64,000 nucleotides of DNA, taken from the NCBI GenBank assembly GCA_965601665.1, contig OZ271833.1, positions 1,178,001-1,242,000 on the forward strand, read 5' to 3'. A model generated the notes under the pieces. It searched no databases. It was not told the DNA's origin and saw only the letters and a list, made by a program, of their open reading frames with translations. The number at the start of each line of letters is the position of its first letter. Within the stretch, counting starts at the first letter, position 1. The translations under genes were made by a program, and so were the position numbers. Shown here piece by piece: positions 1 to 8,155 of the stretch. The DNA comes from JANQNX01 sp965601665. GTDB taxonomy: Bacteria > Pseudomonadota > Gammaproteobacteria > Eutrophobiales > Eutrophobiaceae.

Positions 1-569
1 GTCTTAATCGCATTAAGATTTACATCGGGTGCGTGAGTGGGATAACTGGTTATAGCGTGTAAAAGTATCAGTTCTTGATTACCCTCACCTAGTATGGCGC
101 TAACTGATTCTTCTACTTCACTGAGTGTACACATGCCGGTAGATAATAATATTGGTTTTCCTGTCCTGGCCACATATTTCAAAAATGGCAGATTTACGGC
201 ATCATCAGAGCCAACCTTATGTGCTCCTACATTTAATTTGTCGAGTAAATCTACATCAGACTCATGAGATGGCGTGGAAAACCAATCTAAAGATTTAGAT
301 TCTGCATATTGAAATACCTCTTTATGCAGACCCTCGTCAATTTCATATTTTTTAAATAAATCGTATTGTGATGTTACGCCAGTGTTTTCCATATCGAATA
401 TTGCTTTTTTGCTAGCAATAGTATCAGCGCGATAAGTCTGCAGTTTAACAGCATCAACTTCACACTCGGCAGCAGCATCAATAAGCTTTTTCGCTTGTTC
501 AAAATTAGTGAAATTCCCGCCTATTTCGGCAATTATGTAACAGCGACCTTTGTTGTAATTACTAAACAT
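1..569 (-). CDS. NeuB-family nonulosonic acid synthase, N-terminal part (runs off the window)
   Basis: The first 189 codons are visible. The protein begins MFSNYNKGRCYIIAEIGGNF and continues with DAVKLQTYRADTIASKKA and, later, WFSTPSHESDVDLLDKL and KPILLSTGM. These blocks are characteristic of the NeuB/LegI/PseI family, which condenses phosphoenolpyruvate with a 6-carbon amino sugar to give a 9-carbon sialic-acid-like sugar in the cytoplasm. The ATG (569-567) overlaps the stop of the upstream methyltransferase gene by 8 bp, so translation is probably coupled. A LegB-type gene upstream in the same operon favours a legionaminic-acid-like product, but substrate specificity cannot be read from this half. 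The C-terminal antifreeze-like domain expected in the family lies outside the window. Confidence 0.85.
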   Translation of the reverse strand, partial: MFSNYNKGRCYIIAEIGGNFTNFEQAKKLIDAAAECEVDAVKLQTYRADTIASKKAIFDMENTGVTSQYDLFKKYEIDEGLHKEVFQYAESKSLDWFSTPSHESDVDLLDKLNVGAHKVGSDDAVNLPFLKYVARTGKPILLSTGMCTLSEVEESVSAILGEGNQELILLHAITSYPTHAPDVNLNAIK

Positions 570-1524
570 TTTTTTTCTCCACAACGAAATAATGAAAAGC
601 GTGACCGGTGTCCTCACCAAGTTTTTTATCCATGACTACTATTGGCTCAACAAAATGATGAAGCGTGCCCACCCATTCTTTTTTTAATTCGATAAATGTT
701 TTTTCATCAAGCGAATCAGTCATTTTTTTTAGAACCGGGAATAGTGGCCTTAATCCTATATCCCACATTTTGACAACCAATTCAGATAAATGTGTGTTGT
801 GCTCAGTCACACTCAAACCGCAATTCATGAACATGGTATTCCATTCGTCGTATGTGCGAGATTGCTTAATATTGTCTTTGAATCTTCCTCTATCAAGTTT
901 CTCCAAAAAACCCCATTCTTTTTTGCCTTCTTGGACATATAGTAGGTGATAAAAACTTAAACTCCTCAAGAGTGAATCTGGTAACATCAAACAAGCCTTT
1001 CCATTAGGTCTTAGTATGCGAAATATTTCATTAAGTGCGGATTCAGGCTCATCAAGCCAATAGATTATGTTTGAAAAGACAGTATTAAATGTATCATTTT
1101 CGAAAGGTAATCTTTTATTCGCATCTCCATGTACCAAATCATGGTAGAAATTCAGTTCAGAAGCCTTATTCAGCAGGTTTTTTTTAAAATCAAATCCGAC
1201 ATCTATATTGTAACCGGGTTTTTTCAGGACTCCTGGCTTACTATTGCCAGAAAATGAATCAAATACATCGATATTATCAAAGAATTTTTCAAGGTTGCTA
1301 ACCGAGTAAAATGCATCATATAAAACTTCAAAACAACCACCTGCACGTATGAATGAAAATGAGCCATCACCGCAGCCTAAATCCAAAGATGGAGATTTTA
1401 AATCGAATCCCTTCATCACTTGTATATCAATTTCTCGCCATAGAGCAGTTTCGGGCCTGAGCCAAAAATGATTTAGCAAGGTCTTTAATGTAGAAGAATC
1501 TGACAAAAAACTTTTATTTACCAA
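562..1524 (-). CDS. class I SAM-dependent methyltransferase
   Basis: 320 aa. Motif I is LDLGCGDGSFSF near residues 47-58. The later block VFSNIIYWLDEPESALNEIF followed by RILRPNGKACLMLPDS is the acidic loop and motif II/III region of Methyltransf_11-type enzymes. The region between motif I and the acidic loop is longer than usual. It overlaps the radical SAM gene upstream by 11 bp and the NeuB-like gene downstream by 8 bp, so it belongs to the tightly packed sugar operon. It most likely methylates a sugar or sugar nucleotide, but no substrate signature is visible. Base composition is AT-rich like its neighbours. Confidence 0.75.
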   Translation of the reverse strand: MVNKSFLSDSSTLKTLLNHFWLRPETALWREIDIQVMKGFDLKSPSLDLGCGDGSFSFIRAGGCFEVLYDAFYSVSNLEKFFDNIDVFDSFSGNSKPGVLKKPGYNIDVGFDFKKNLLNKASELNFYHDLVHGDANKRLPFENDTFNTVFSNIIYWLDEPESALNEIFRILRPNGKACLMLPDSLLRSLSFYHLLYVQEGKKEWGFLEKLDRGRFKDNIKQSRTYDEWNTMFMNCGLSVTEHNTHLSELVVKMWDIGLRPLFPVLKKMTDSLDEKTFIELKKEWVGTLHHFVEPIVVMDKKLGEDTGHAFHYFVVEKKNV

Positions 1525-2590
1525 TTAGCTGATTTCTATTTGTATAATTCCGGACAATAAATACTCTTCCATCGATAGAAGCTTCTTCGTCTTCTGTTTT
1601 TCTCGGCAGATAACACCTCCTACATATTTCTTTATTTAAGAAACCACCTTCTCTCAGATGAGTTTCTCTGATCTTTTGGAGTTTTTCTCCATGCCAGATC
1701 TCATGAACACTCTGTATTTTGATATCCCCGATTACTTCCCTGTTTTCTTCGTCATTAGAACACTGCATTACAAGTCCATCAGCACCTATCACAAGGCGCT
1801 GATAATGTTGAGGACAGGTGAATTCCTTTATATATTCAATATCTGATTCTTTGTCGTTGCTCAAATAATCGATTAATGGGTTAAAAGCAACTAGATCAGC
1901 ATAGGGAGCAAATGTGTCATAATACTCCTTGGGGTTATCTTTTAGTGCAGGCCATATTCCTTGTACTTTTATTACTGGACGATGCAGATTGTTCTCTATT
2001 TTATATTGTTTTATATTTTTCAATTTCTCTAATAAATCCGCAAACCGAAGAGGTTTTCTAACACTTTCATATGTCTCTCCAACTCCATCTGCTGATATTG
2101 TGATCCAGTCTATGCCTGCGTCCGCAATTTTTTTGAAAAATGGTAAAGTTAGCTTTCCGCCATGCGTTAAGGTAGAAACCTCTTTTATGCCATTTTCTTT
2201 TGCGTATGCTATGCACTCTGCAAAGTTTTTATTTAACGTCGCTTCTCCTCTAAGGCTCAGCCTAATAGCCGGGACTTTTCCTCCTATCTCATCCACTATT
2301 TTCTTGAATAATTCATAGTCCATCCTTGTTGTATTAACCAATGTCTTAAACTCATCGGTAATCGTATAACACATTTTGCATTTAAGATTACAGATAGACG
2401 CTAACTCAATATCTACTAACAATGGGTATTCCGAGACATGTAATTTTTTTGGATATTGCTCCCAATTTTTTCTGTACTCTTTGTATTCTTCTTCCCAACC
2501 TTCGCCACGATATTTTTCAAATAGTGATTCTCTTTCTGGCGTATCCATAGAGTAATTACCCTTGTTTATAGGCACGTATCTGTCAGACAT
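1514..2590 (-). CDS. radical SAM protein with SPASM-like C-terminus
   Basis: 358 aa. The radical SAM cluster motif CNLKCKMC (CX3CX2C) is at about residues 67-74, after LVDIELASI. The C-terminal third carries CPQHYQRLVIGADGLVMQCS and ends with the pair in KEICRRCYLPR, the cysteine layout of a SPASM/twitch auxiliary-cluster domain. Family knowledge: such enzymes use S-adenosylmethionine and a [4Fe-4S] cluster for radical chemistry on peptides, sugars or small molecules. It overlaps both neighbouring genes (8 bp upstream, 11 bp downstream), so it is an integral part of the nonulosonate-type cluster. An epimerase, deaminase or dehydratase role on a nucleotide sugar is inference. Confidence 0.85.
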   Translation of the reverse strand: MSDRYVPINKGNYSMDTPERESLFEKYRGEGWEEEYKEYRKNWEQYPKKLHVSEYPLLVDIELASICNLKCKMCYTITDEFKTLVNTTRMDYELFKKIVDEIGGKVPAIRLSLRGEATLNKNFAECIAYAKENGIKEVSTLTHGGKLTLPFFKKIADAGIDWITISADGVGETYESVRKPLRFADLLEKLKNIKQYKIENNLHRPVIKVQGIWPALKDNPKEYYDTFAPYADLVAFNPLIDYLSNDKESDIEYIKEFTCPQHYQRLVIGADGLVMQCSNDEENREVIGDIKIQSVHEIWHGEKLQKIRETHLREGGFLNKEICRRCYLPRKTEDEEASIDGRVFIVRNYTNRNQLIGK

Positions 2591-3443
2591 TTATAACTCC
2601 TTCTGTTTCTAGCATTTTTTTCACCCCATCCCTAAAAGATAATTTGGGCGTCCAGTTTAACAACTCACTTGCAGATTTAATGTTGGCAATTACATCGTCT
2701 ATTTCATTAGGGCGTTCTTCATTAGTAGAAACTACTTTTTTACTTGTTTTAGCCACTTCCTGAATGATATTAATGATATCTTTAACAGAATATGACACGC
2801 CAGATCCGATGTTCATTACATGCATTTTGGCATGTAATTTATTAGCTTCCAGTAAAGCATCAATGAGATCATCTATGTATATGTAATCTCGACATGGCTT
2901 TAGATCTTTAACATAGATTTTATCTTCATATTTTACTTGCCTGATAACAAACGGAATAAGAAATTTCTCATCCTGGCCAGGGCCAAATATGTTAAACGGT
3001 CTAATAATTGTTACTGATATATCATGATAAGTTGAGTAAAACTTACATAATTGTTCAGCAAAACATTTAGATAGAGCATAAGGATTGTTTGGTTGTAATG
3101 AATGAGATTCATCAATTGGCAAATGCTCTGGCTTACCATATAAATATGCGCTCATGTATATAAGCTTTGAATTATGTTTTTTACAGTATTCAAGTACCTT
3201 TTGCGTGCCGATTACATTTGTAGACAAGAATTGTTGTGTATCTGTCCAACTGTCAGGAACATATGTTCTTGCTGCAAGATGATAAACGCAGTCAGCGCCA
3301 GGGAGATCCTGCCAAGTATTTTCATTTTCTATACTCTTTATAGATGATGGAATCTGTATGATCTGGAAATTTTCAAGTTTAAGCTTGTGAACTAAATGCT
3401 TTCCAATAAATCCACTAGAACCAGTAACTAGAATGGTTTTCAC
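2583..3443 (-). CDS. NAD-dependent epimerase/dehydratase (extended SDR)
   Basis: 286 aa from a GTG start at 3443. The protein begins VKTILVTGSSGFIGKHL, the Rossmann TGxxGxxG motif. It continues with the YxxxK catalytic pair in NPYALSKCFAE and the block IIRPFNIFGPGQ. A longer reading frame opens further upstream, but that part would overlap the nucleotidyltransferase gene by 79 bp and precede the natural start of the nucleotide-binding fold, so I rejected it. The GTG shares one base with the upstream stop (TAGTG), a classic coupling arrangement. The family makes sugar nucleotides by 4-epimerisation or dehydration; the exact reaction is not determinable here. Confidence 0.85.
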   Translation of the reverse strand: MKTILVTGSSGFIGKHLVHKLKLENFQIIQIPSSIKSIENENTWQDLPGADCVYHLAARTYVPDSWTDTQQFLSTNVIGTQKVLEYCKKHNSKLIYMSAYLYGKPEHLPIDESHSLQPNNPYALSKCFAEQLCKFYSTYHDISVTIIRPFNIFGPGQDEKFLIPFVIRQVKYEDKIYVKDLKPCRDYIYIDDLIDALLEANKLHAKMHVMNIGSGVSYSVKDIINIIQEVAKTSKKVVSTNEERPNEIDDVIANIKSASELLNWTPKLSFRDGVKKMLETEGVINV

Positions 3444-4168
3444 TAGATATAAAGCTCTTGGTTCTTGCTGAATGAATCTACAGAAACTGCGTAGTCTGAA
3501 GGCCTGCCTATATCCAGCCAATTACCATCATGCATTTTGATACATGCTGGTTTGTTATCTTGGATTAAGTCCCGCATCAAATCATCGAAACCATAAGCTT
3601 TATCTCGAGGAATATAGTCTGTTACTTTCTTATTAAGCATATATATGCCCATACTAACAAGGTAGGCTAGCATTGGCTTTTCTCTAAAGCCTGTTAGTTG
3701 ATGATTTTCATCTACTTCCAGAACACCATAATCTACTGTTTCATCACGTTTAAATGATGAAATAGTAAAAGTATTATTATTTTTGATATGAAAACTGGCA
3801 AATTCTTTAAAATTAAGATCAGTTAATATATCGCCGTTCATCACAAGAAAGTTTTCTGGTAAATCATTGATTAATTTTAGTGGTCCCATCGTGCTAAGAG
3901 GAACATCTTCAAGTGAGTAATCAATATTTACGTTCCATTTACTACCGTTACCAAAAAAAGCTCGAATCAGTTCAGCCTGATGATTTACAGCCAATGTTAT
4001 ATGCTTAAAACCATATTTTTGCAGTTGCCTTATAATTATTTCCAGTATTGGATATTCTCCCACTGGAACTAATGGTTTAGGGATTGTAACAGTATAAGGA
4101 TGTAATCTTGTTCCTAGTCCACCAGCAAGGATCACCGCGCGATCGCACATATTTAGCTGAGAATTCAT
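3443..4168 (-). CDS. sugar-1-phosphate nucleotidyltransferase
   Basis: 241 aa. The N-terminus has the nucleotidyltransferase signature AVILAGGLGTRLHPYT followed by KPLVPVGEYPILEIIIRQL. The metal-binding region is NFLVMNGDILTDL and the sugar-binding region GVLEVDENHQLTGFREKP. It activates a sugar-1-phosphate with an NTP to an NDP-sugar in the cytoplasm. The length fits the catalytic domain alone: there is no acyltransferase repeat domain as in GlmU and no CBS domains as in PtmE-type guanylyltransferases. The start overlaps the LegB stop by 4 bp. In legionaminate loci such an enzyme often makes GDP-GlcNAc for LegB; this assignment is inferred from context. Confidence 0.85.
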   Translation of the reverse strand: MNSQLNMCDRAVILAGGLGTRLHPYTVTIPKPLVPVGEYPILEIIIRQLQKYGFKHITLAVNHQAELIRAFFGNGSKWNVNIDYSLEDVPLSTMGPLKLINDLPENFLVMNGDILTDLNFKEFASFHIKNNNTFTISSFKRDETVDYGVLEVDENHQLTGFREKPMLAYLVSMGIYMLNKKVTDYIPRDKAYGFDDLMRDLIQDNKPACIKMHDGNWLDIGRPSDYAVSVDSFSKNQELYI

Positions 4169-5172
4169 ATCGTATAGTGATTAGTTTTATATTTTTTTAG
4201 GTTACTATCATTAGAAAACCAATCTACTGTCTTTTTGAGACCCATTCTTAGTCCATCAATTCCTACATACTCAGGCGTCCATCCAAATATATTCTTTATC
4301 TTTTTATTGTCTGCCCATAGTCTTTCAACTTCAGAAGCCCCAGGTCTTTGCCTCTTCTCTTCGGTAATAATCGATATATCTCTTTCCATAATGTCAGCTA
4401 TCAAATTTACAGTGTCACCAATAGATATTTCATAATTACTACCGATATTAACTACTTCTCCGTGACCATGATCTGCTTTCAATATGGTTATAAATCCATT
4501 CACGGTATCCTGAATATAGTTGAAATCTCTTGTTGGTGAGATTGAACCAAGATTAATGCTTTGATTATTTGCGAATAATTGAGTAATGATAGTTGGAATA
4601 ACTGCTCTTGTTGATTGCCTGGGACCATATGTGTTAAATGGTCTTGCAATAACTACTGGTAATTGGAATGAAGAATAAAATGAATAGGCTAATTGATCTG
4701 CCGATATTTTTGTTGCTGAGTATGGTGATTGCCCTTGCAAAGGATGATTTTCATCAATCGGAACATATTGTGCCGTTCCATAAACTTCACTAGTTGAGGT
4801 ATGAATTATTCGATTAATTCCGCATTCTCTTGCAGCTTGCAAGAGATTCAGTGTGCCTTTTATATTGGTATCAACATAAGAATCAGGCGCTATATAAGAA
4901 TATGGAATCGCTATTAAAGCTGCCAAATGCAAAACAGCCTCACATTCTTGGACCGCTTTTTTGACTGCATATGGATCTCGTATGTCACCAGCAATTACTT
5001 CTATTTGATTAATAATGTCCAGTGGCAAGTCATCAAGCCAACCCCATGAGTCAAAAGAGTTATAAAGAACAAATGCGCGTACATCATAACCCTCTTGCAC
5101 TAGCCTTTCTGCGAGATGTGAACCAATAAACCCATCAGCACCTGTTAAAAGTATTTTTTTAGAACTATACAT
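4165..5172 (-). CDS. legB: LegB-type NAD-dependent 4,6-dehydratase
   Basis: 335 aa. The start KKILLTGADGFIGSHLAERL is the NAD-binding motif. The segment YNSFDSWGWLDDLP, then HLAALIAIPYSYIAPDSYVD and HTSTSEVYGTAQYVPI, is a highly distinctive LegB signature as I recall the family (GDP- or UDP-GlcNAc 4,6-dehydratase of legionaminic acid synthesis). The catalytic YxxxK is in SPYSATKISAD and the family block RPFNTYGPRQSTRAVIPTII follows. It heads a run of six overlapping genes, 218 bp after the ABC transporter gene. The expected partner aminotransferase (LegC) is not in the window and may lie beyond the left edge. Confidence 0.88.
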   Translation of the reverse strand: MYSSKKILLTGADGFIGSHLAERLVQEGYDVRAFVLYNSFDSWGWLDDLPLDIINQIEVIAGDIRDPYAVKKAVQECEAVLHLAALIAIPYSYIAPDSYVDTNIKGTLNLLQAARECGINRIIHTSTSEVYGTAQYVPIDENHPLQGQSPYSATKISADQLAYSFYSSFQLPVVIARPFNTYGPRQSTRAVIPTIITQLFANNQSINLGSISPTRDFNYIQDTVNGFITILKADHGHGEVVNIGSNYEISIGDTVNLIADIMERDISIITEEKRQRPGASEVERLWADNKKIKNIFGWTPEYVGIDGLRMGLKKTVDWFSNDSNLKKYKTNHYTI

Positions 5173-5390
5173 ATTTATTCAAAGCAGCTCTAATAAGCAT
5201 TTAATGGCTGCCCTGTTTCCTCTCTGTAATAATTACGCTATTTCGAAGCTCAAACACTTTATCGCGCCCTATTTATTTCTGTTGGATGTTTATTCATAAC
5301 TTAATAATAGTTTTATTTACCGCCAACTCCATTACAGCCTTTATAAATTTTTTTCTTTATACTCGTCTGATGTATAATCACAGGCAATCA
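5173..5390. other. 218-bp AT-rich gap between ABC transporter gene and legB
   Basis: No open frame of note. It may hold an internal minus-strand promoter for the six-gene legB run, but I see no convincing -35/-10 pair. A GGCGGTA heptamer (5324-5318, minus) matches only the first half of an ops element. No hairpin with a T-run is visible after the ABC gene, so read-through into legB is plausible. Confidence 0.4.
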
Positions 5391-7196
5391 TTACTGCGCC
5401 ATCGCTCGAAACCGTTCATTATTATTCACTAGTTCCTCGTAAGTCCCCTGGGCTTCCAATTTGCCGTGATTCAGCATGTAAATATGGTCACACTCACGCA
5501 CGGTACTAAGCCGATGCGCAATCATGATGATGGTCTTTTTATGACCTAATTTGTGCACCGCATCCATCACTGCCTTCTCTGTAAGATTGTCCAAGGCGCT
5601 GGTAGCCTCGTCAAACACCAGTACTTCCGGGTCGTGGTAGAGGGCGCGGGCAATACCTATACGCTGGCGCTGACCACCAGACAGGCGCACGCCACGCTCA
5701 CCCACTAGTGTGTCATAGCCATGGGGCATCTCTTTGATGATGAAATCGTGGAGTTCAGCTACCTGCGCAGCCCGCTTTACGGAAATTTGATCGATCTGTT
5801 TCGGTGGCACACCGAAGGCGATATTAGCCGCCACCGTGTCGTCGGTGAGAAAGATACTCTGTGGCACGTAGCCGATATTGCGCTGCCAAGTGCATATGTC
5901 CTCACCACTAACCGGCTGCCCGTCGATCTTCAGATAACCTTGTTGTGGTTCTAGCAATCCAAGGATGACATCGACTGTGGTTGTCTTGCCGGCTCCGGTG
6001 CTGCCCACGAGGCCTACTGTGTTTCGCGCTGCGATGGTAAGGTTGAGCTTGTTAAGCGCGGAAAATTCTGCCTGCGGGTAAGTGTATACGATACCATCCA
6101 GTACGATACTTTCCTTAAGTGGCAGAACCTCATCGATATCGGCACGCACTCTTTCTGTAGCGGTGCTGCCGGTCTGCTCGGTTTCCACCAGATCACGGTG
6201 CAGCGTCTCCAAGGCTGGCTGGCCGAAGCGTAGTTTGGCAAGAGCACCGTAAATCCGTTGCAGGGCCGGCATCAGTCGCATGCCGGCAATGGCATAAAGT
6301 GTCATAAGGGGAAGCACATTAGCAAGATCGCCCCCTTCCGCTGCCAGCAAGACCAAAAGTAGCACTATCATACAACCGAAGATTAGTCCTTGTAGAGCAA
6401 ACTTGGGCAACTCATTGATTATCTGACTAATGGCTGAAACGCGCGCGTAGCGGCTAGCAGGGCCGCCAAACTCACGGATGTAACCATTTTCCAGACCAAG
6501 AACCTTGACGTCCTTGATGCCGCCCAGTGCCTCCTGGGTGATTTGAAAGCGTTCCTTGTTAGCTTTCACCCGCGCGGTACCAAGCCGATTAATGTAGCGA
6601 CGTAACACAACATAGATGAGGCCATATGTTCCACCAAGGACAAGCACGGCGACAACGGCTACCACTGGGTCGACCGCTACCACCAGCGTCAAAAGGAAGA
6701 TGGCAACAATGCTGTAGGACAAAAGGTTCATAGCTGGCATCAGGACACCGCCGATAACCTGACCTACCTCGGAGAGAACTGACTTGCCAAGGTCGGCACT
6801 GTGTCGGTTCAGAAAAAAACTATAAGGCCGTCCGAGATAGCCACGTAACAGGCGACTGCTTAGGGTATAGTTACGCATGTGGACAAAGCGCGCCATTGCC
6901 CAGTGAGTCAGCGCCTTGAAGGCTAGACTACCGACGACTAATACAAATGCTGTGGCACCAAGGAAGATCAGGAAAGCGTTTGTACTGTTGAAGCCGAGGG
7001 CGATGTAGACGGCCCTGAGGTAGTCGTTGTTCTCCACTAACTCAGGATTGGCGACCACGGAGATGAACGGCATCACCGAGGCCACACCGATTGTCTCGAG
7101 CAGTCCCATTACTAGCATCATGCCGAACAGCAGCAATGCTTTACGGCGTTCGCGTGCATCCAGCAGATCCAGGATTTTGCGGTAGATATTAAGCAC
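5391..7196 (-). CDS. ABC transporter, fused permease and ATPase (PglK/MsbA-like exporter)
   Basis: 601 aa. The N-terminal half is a six-helix exporter membrane domain with helices around residues 20-45, 60-90, 150-200 and 250-300. The C-terminal ATPase has Walker A GSTGAGKTT, the signature RLSGGQRQRIGIARAL, Walker B VLVFDEATSALD and the H-loop IMIAHRLST. Half-transporters of this layout flip lipid-linked sugars (PglK, MsbA, WlaB). Its place as first gene downstream of the ops-like leader and upstream of the sugar genes supports glycan flipping or export across the inner membrane. The gene is clearly more GC-rich than the legB run that follows, suggesting a different origin. Confidence 0.88.
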   Translation of the reverse strand: MLNIYRKILDLLDARERRKALLLFGMMLVMGLLETIGVASVMPFISVVANPELVENNDYLRAVYIALGFNSTNAFLIFLGATAFVLVVGSLAFKALTHWAMARFVHMRNYTLSSRLLRGYLGRPYSFFLNRHSADLGKSVLSEVGQVIGGVLMPAMNLLSYSIVAIFLLTLVVAVDPVVAVVAVLVLGGTYGLIYVVLRRYINRLGTARVKANKERFQITQEALGGIKDVKVLGLENGYIREFGGPASRYARVSAISQIINELPKFALQGLIFGCMIVLLLVLLAAEGGDLANVLPLMTLYAIAGMRLMPALQRIYGALAKLRFGQPALETLHRDLVETEQTGSTATERVRADIDEVLPLKESIVLDGIVYTYPQAEFSALNKLNLTIAARNTVGLVGSTGAGKTTTVDVILGLLEPQQGYLKIDGQPVSGEDICTWQRNIGYVPQSIFLTDDTVAANIAFGVPPKQIDQISVKRAAQVAELHDFIIKEMPHGYDTLVGERGVRLSGGQRQRIGIARALYHDPEVLVFDEATSALDNLTEKAVMDAVHKLGHKKTIIMIAHRLSTVRECDHIYMLNHGKLEAQGTYEELVNNNERFRAMAQ

Positions 7197-7303
7197 TGAA
7201 TGTAGCTACTTGATTCAAGTTAAGATGGATATTTTGCACTTTGACGTTACGAGCCTTCCGTTAAGAATCGATGACATTGTTAGATAGTAAATTATTGTTT
7301 TGC

Positions 7304-7315
7304 CACGCTACCGCT
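7304..7315 (-). promoter_or_regulatory. ops-like RfaH recruitment element
   Basis: On the minus strand this reads AGCGGTAGCGTG, eleven of twelve positions of the E. coli ops element GGCGGTAGCGTG as I know it. It lies in the 179-nt untranslated stretch between the regulator gene and the ABC transporter start (7196), in the sense orientation for the polysaccharide operon. RfaH, which binds ops in the non-template strand of a paused elongation complex, is encoded at 13848-14345. A full JUMPStart sequence is not visible upstream of it. Confidence 0.7.
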
Positions 7316-7375
7316 ATGCAGCAGGATCAAAATCATACCGCAGAGTTAAATTTCGGTTTGTAACTGCCTAATGAA

Positions 7376-7987
7376 TCAGGATCCAGTTAAGCTCATATCC
7401 AGTATGTTCGGTATAAATAACCTGTCATCCGCTACTTCTTTATGAAGTAACTGGAATATTTCCTCGATATCATTCAGGGCAGTCAGGATGCATGCATCAA
7501 ACCCATCAACCTGTTCAAGAGAATGCCAAACTGGTAACTCAATAAATGAATATGTATTGACATTGGGATCAAAAAAGCCTGTTACTTCAATTTTTGTTTC
7601 AATCGCTTTTAAACGCGCAATTTCGGCAAGCTCGGAAATACCGCATAACATGACCCGGTTATATTTTTGTTCGCGGCATTCAATAAAGATTGAATTAATA
7701 GAATTACTTGCCTTCCTGTAAAAACCAAAAGATGCTGATAGGTACTGCGCAGTCAGCCGGCTTTTCTCGGCAAACCCCTTTGGAGTCAGGTAATAAAAAT
7801 AGCGGTTGGCTGGAGCTTGCTGAATCTTGATGTAGCCTTTCCTTGCGCAGCGCTTGAGATATGAATTGGTGAGGCCGAGAGCGACACCGAGGCGCTCGGA
7901 TAAATGCCTTTGAGTTACATTTTCTCGCTCATCAATCGCCTGCAGGATTTCGAGGGTAACTGAGTCTTCTCGATTAGGCTCGTTCAT
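7376..7987 (-). CDS. winged-helix regulator of the EPS-associated MarR type
   Basis: 203 aa. Residues about 8-85 form a winged helix: SVTLEILQAIDERENVTQRH, then LSERLGVALGLTNSYLKR with GYIKI and FYYLTPKGFAEKSRLT, resembling EPS-associated MarR-family regulators. The C-terminal ~110 residues look like a Rossmann-type effector domain: NRVMLCGISELAEIARLKAI, with strands ending in GFFDPN and GFDACILTALND. It sits between the sugar-precursor genes and the ABC gene on the same strand. Two palindromic sites overlap its start codon and promoter, which points to autoregulation. The effector is unknown; the C-domain could bind a nucleotide sugar or cofactor (inference). Confidence 0.75.
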   Translation of the reverse strand: MNEPNREDSVTLEILQAIDERENVTQRHLSERLGVALGLTNSYLKRCARKGYIKIQQAPANRYFYYLTPKGFAEKSRLTAQYLSASFGFYRKASNSINSIFIECREQKYNRVMLCGISELAEIARLKAIETKIEVTGFFDPNVNTYSFIELPVWHSLEQVDGFDACILTALNDIEEIFQLLHKEVADDRLFIPNILDMSLTGS

Positions 7988-8027
7988 AATATGAACAGTA
8001 TATATTAAGTTGTTCAGATAATGAACA
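7982..8027. promoter_or_regulatory. paired palindromic operators and promoter of the regulator gene
   Basis: Two related palindromes lie 30 bp apart: GTTCATAATATGAAC (7982-7996, perfect arms, containing the start codon) and GTTCAGATAATGAAC (8012-8026, arms extended to six bases at 8011-8027). The minus-strand promoter TTCATT-17 bp-TATACT lies across them. One site covers the -35 and spacer and the other the early transcribed region. The 30-bp spacing is close to three helical turns, fitting two dimers on one face. The likely binder is the winged-helix protein encoded immediately downstream. Confidence 0.65.
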
Positions 8028-8155
8028 GTAGAAAATTGAATGAGTTACAGAAATTGCTTACTAGATGAGATTATTGCTGATTTTGAGAGAGAAAAACCAA
8101 CAAACGGCTGTGGATAACTCTATTTTATATAATTTATTCAATAATTTACAAGAAT

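Noticed and set aside
3443..3521. Upstream N-terminal extension of the epimerase at 2583-3443
   Set aside because: It lies fully inside the nucleotidyltransferase gene, is unlike the family, and a GTG at the natural start overlaps the preceding stop by one base.
5318..5324. Second ops element ahead of legB (GGCGGTA on the minus strand)
   Set aside because: Only the first seven bases match; the essential downstream GYNTG part is absent.
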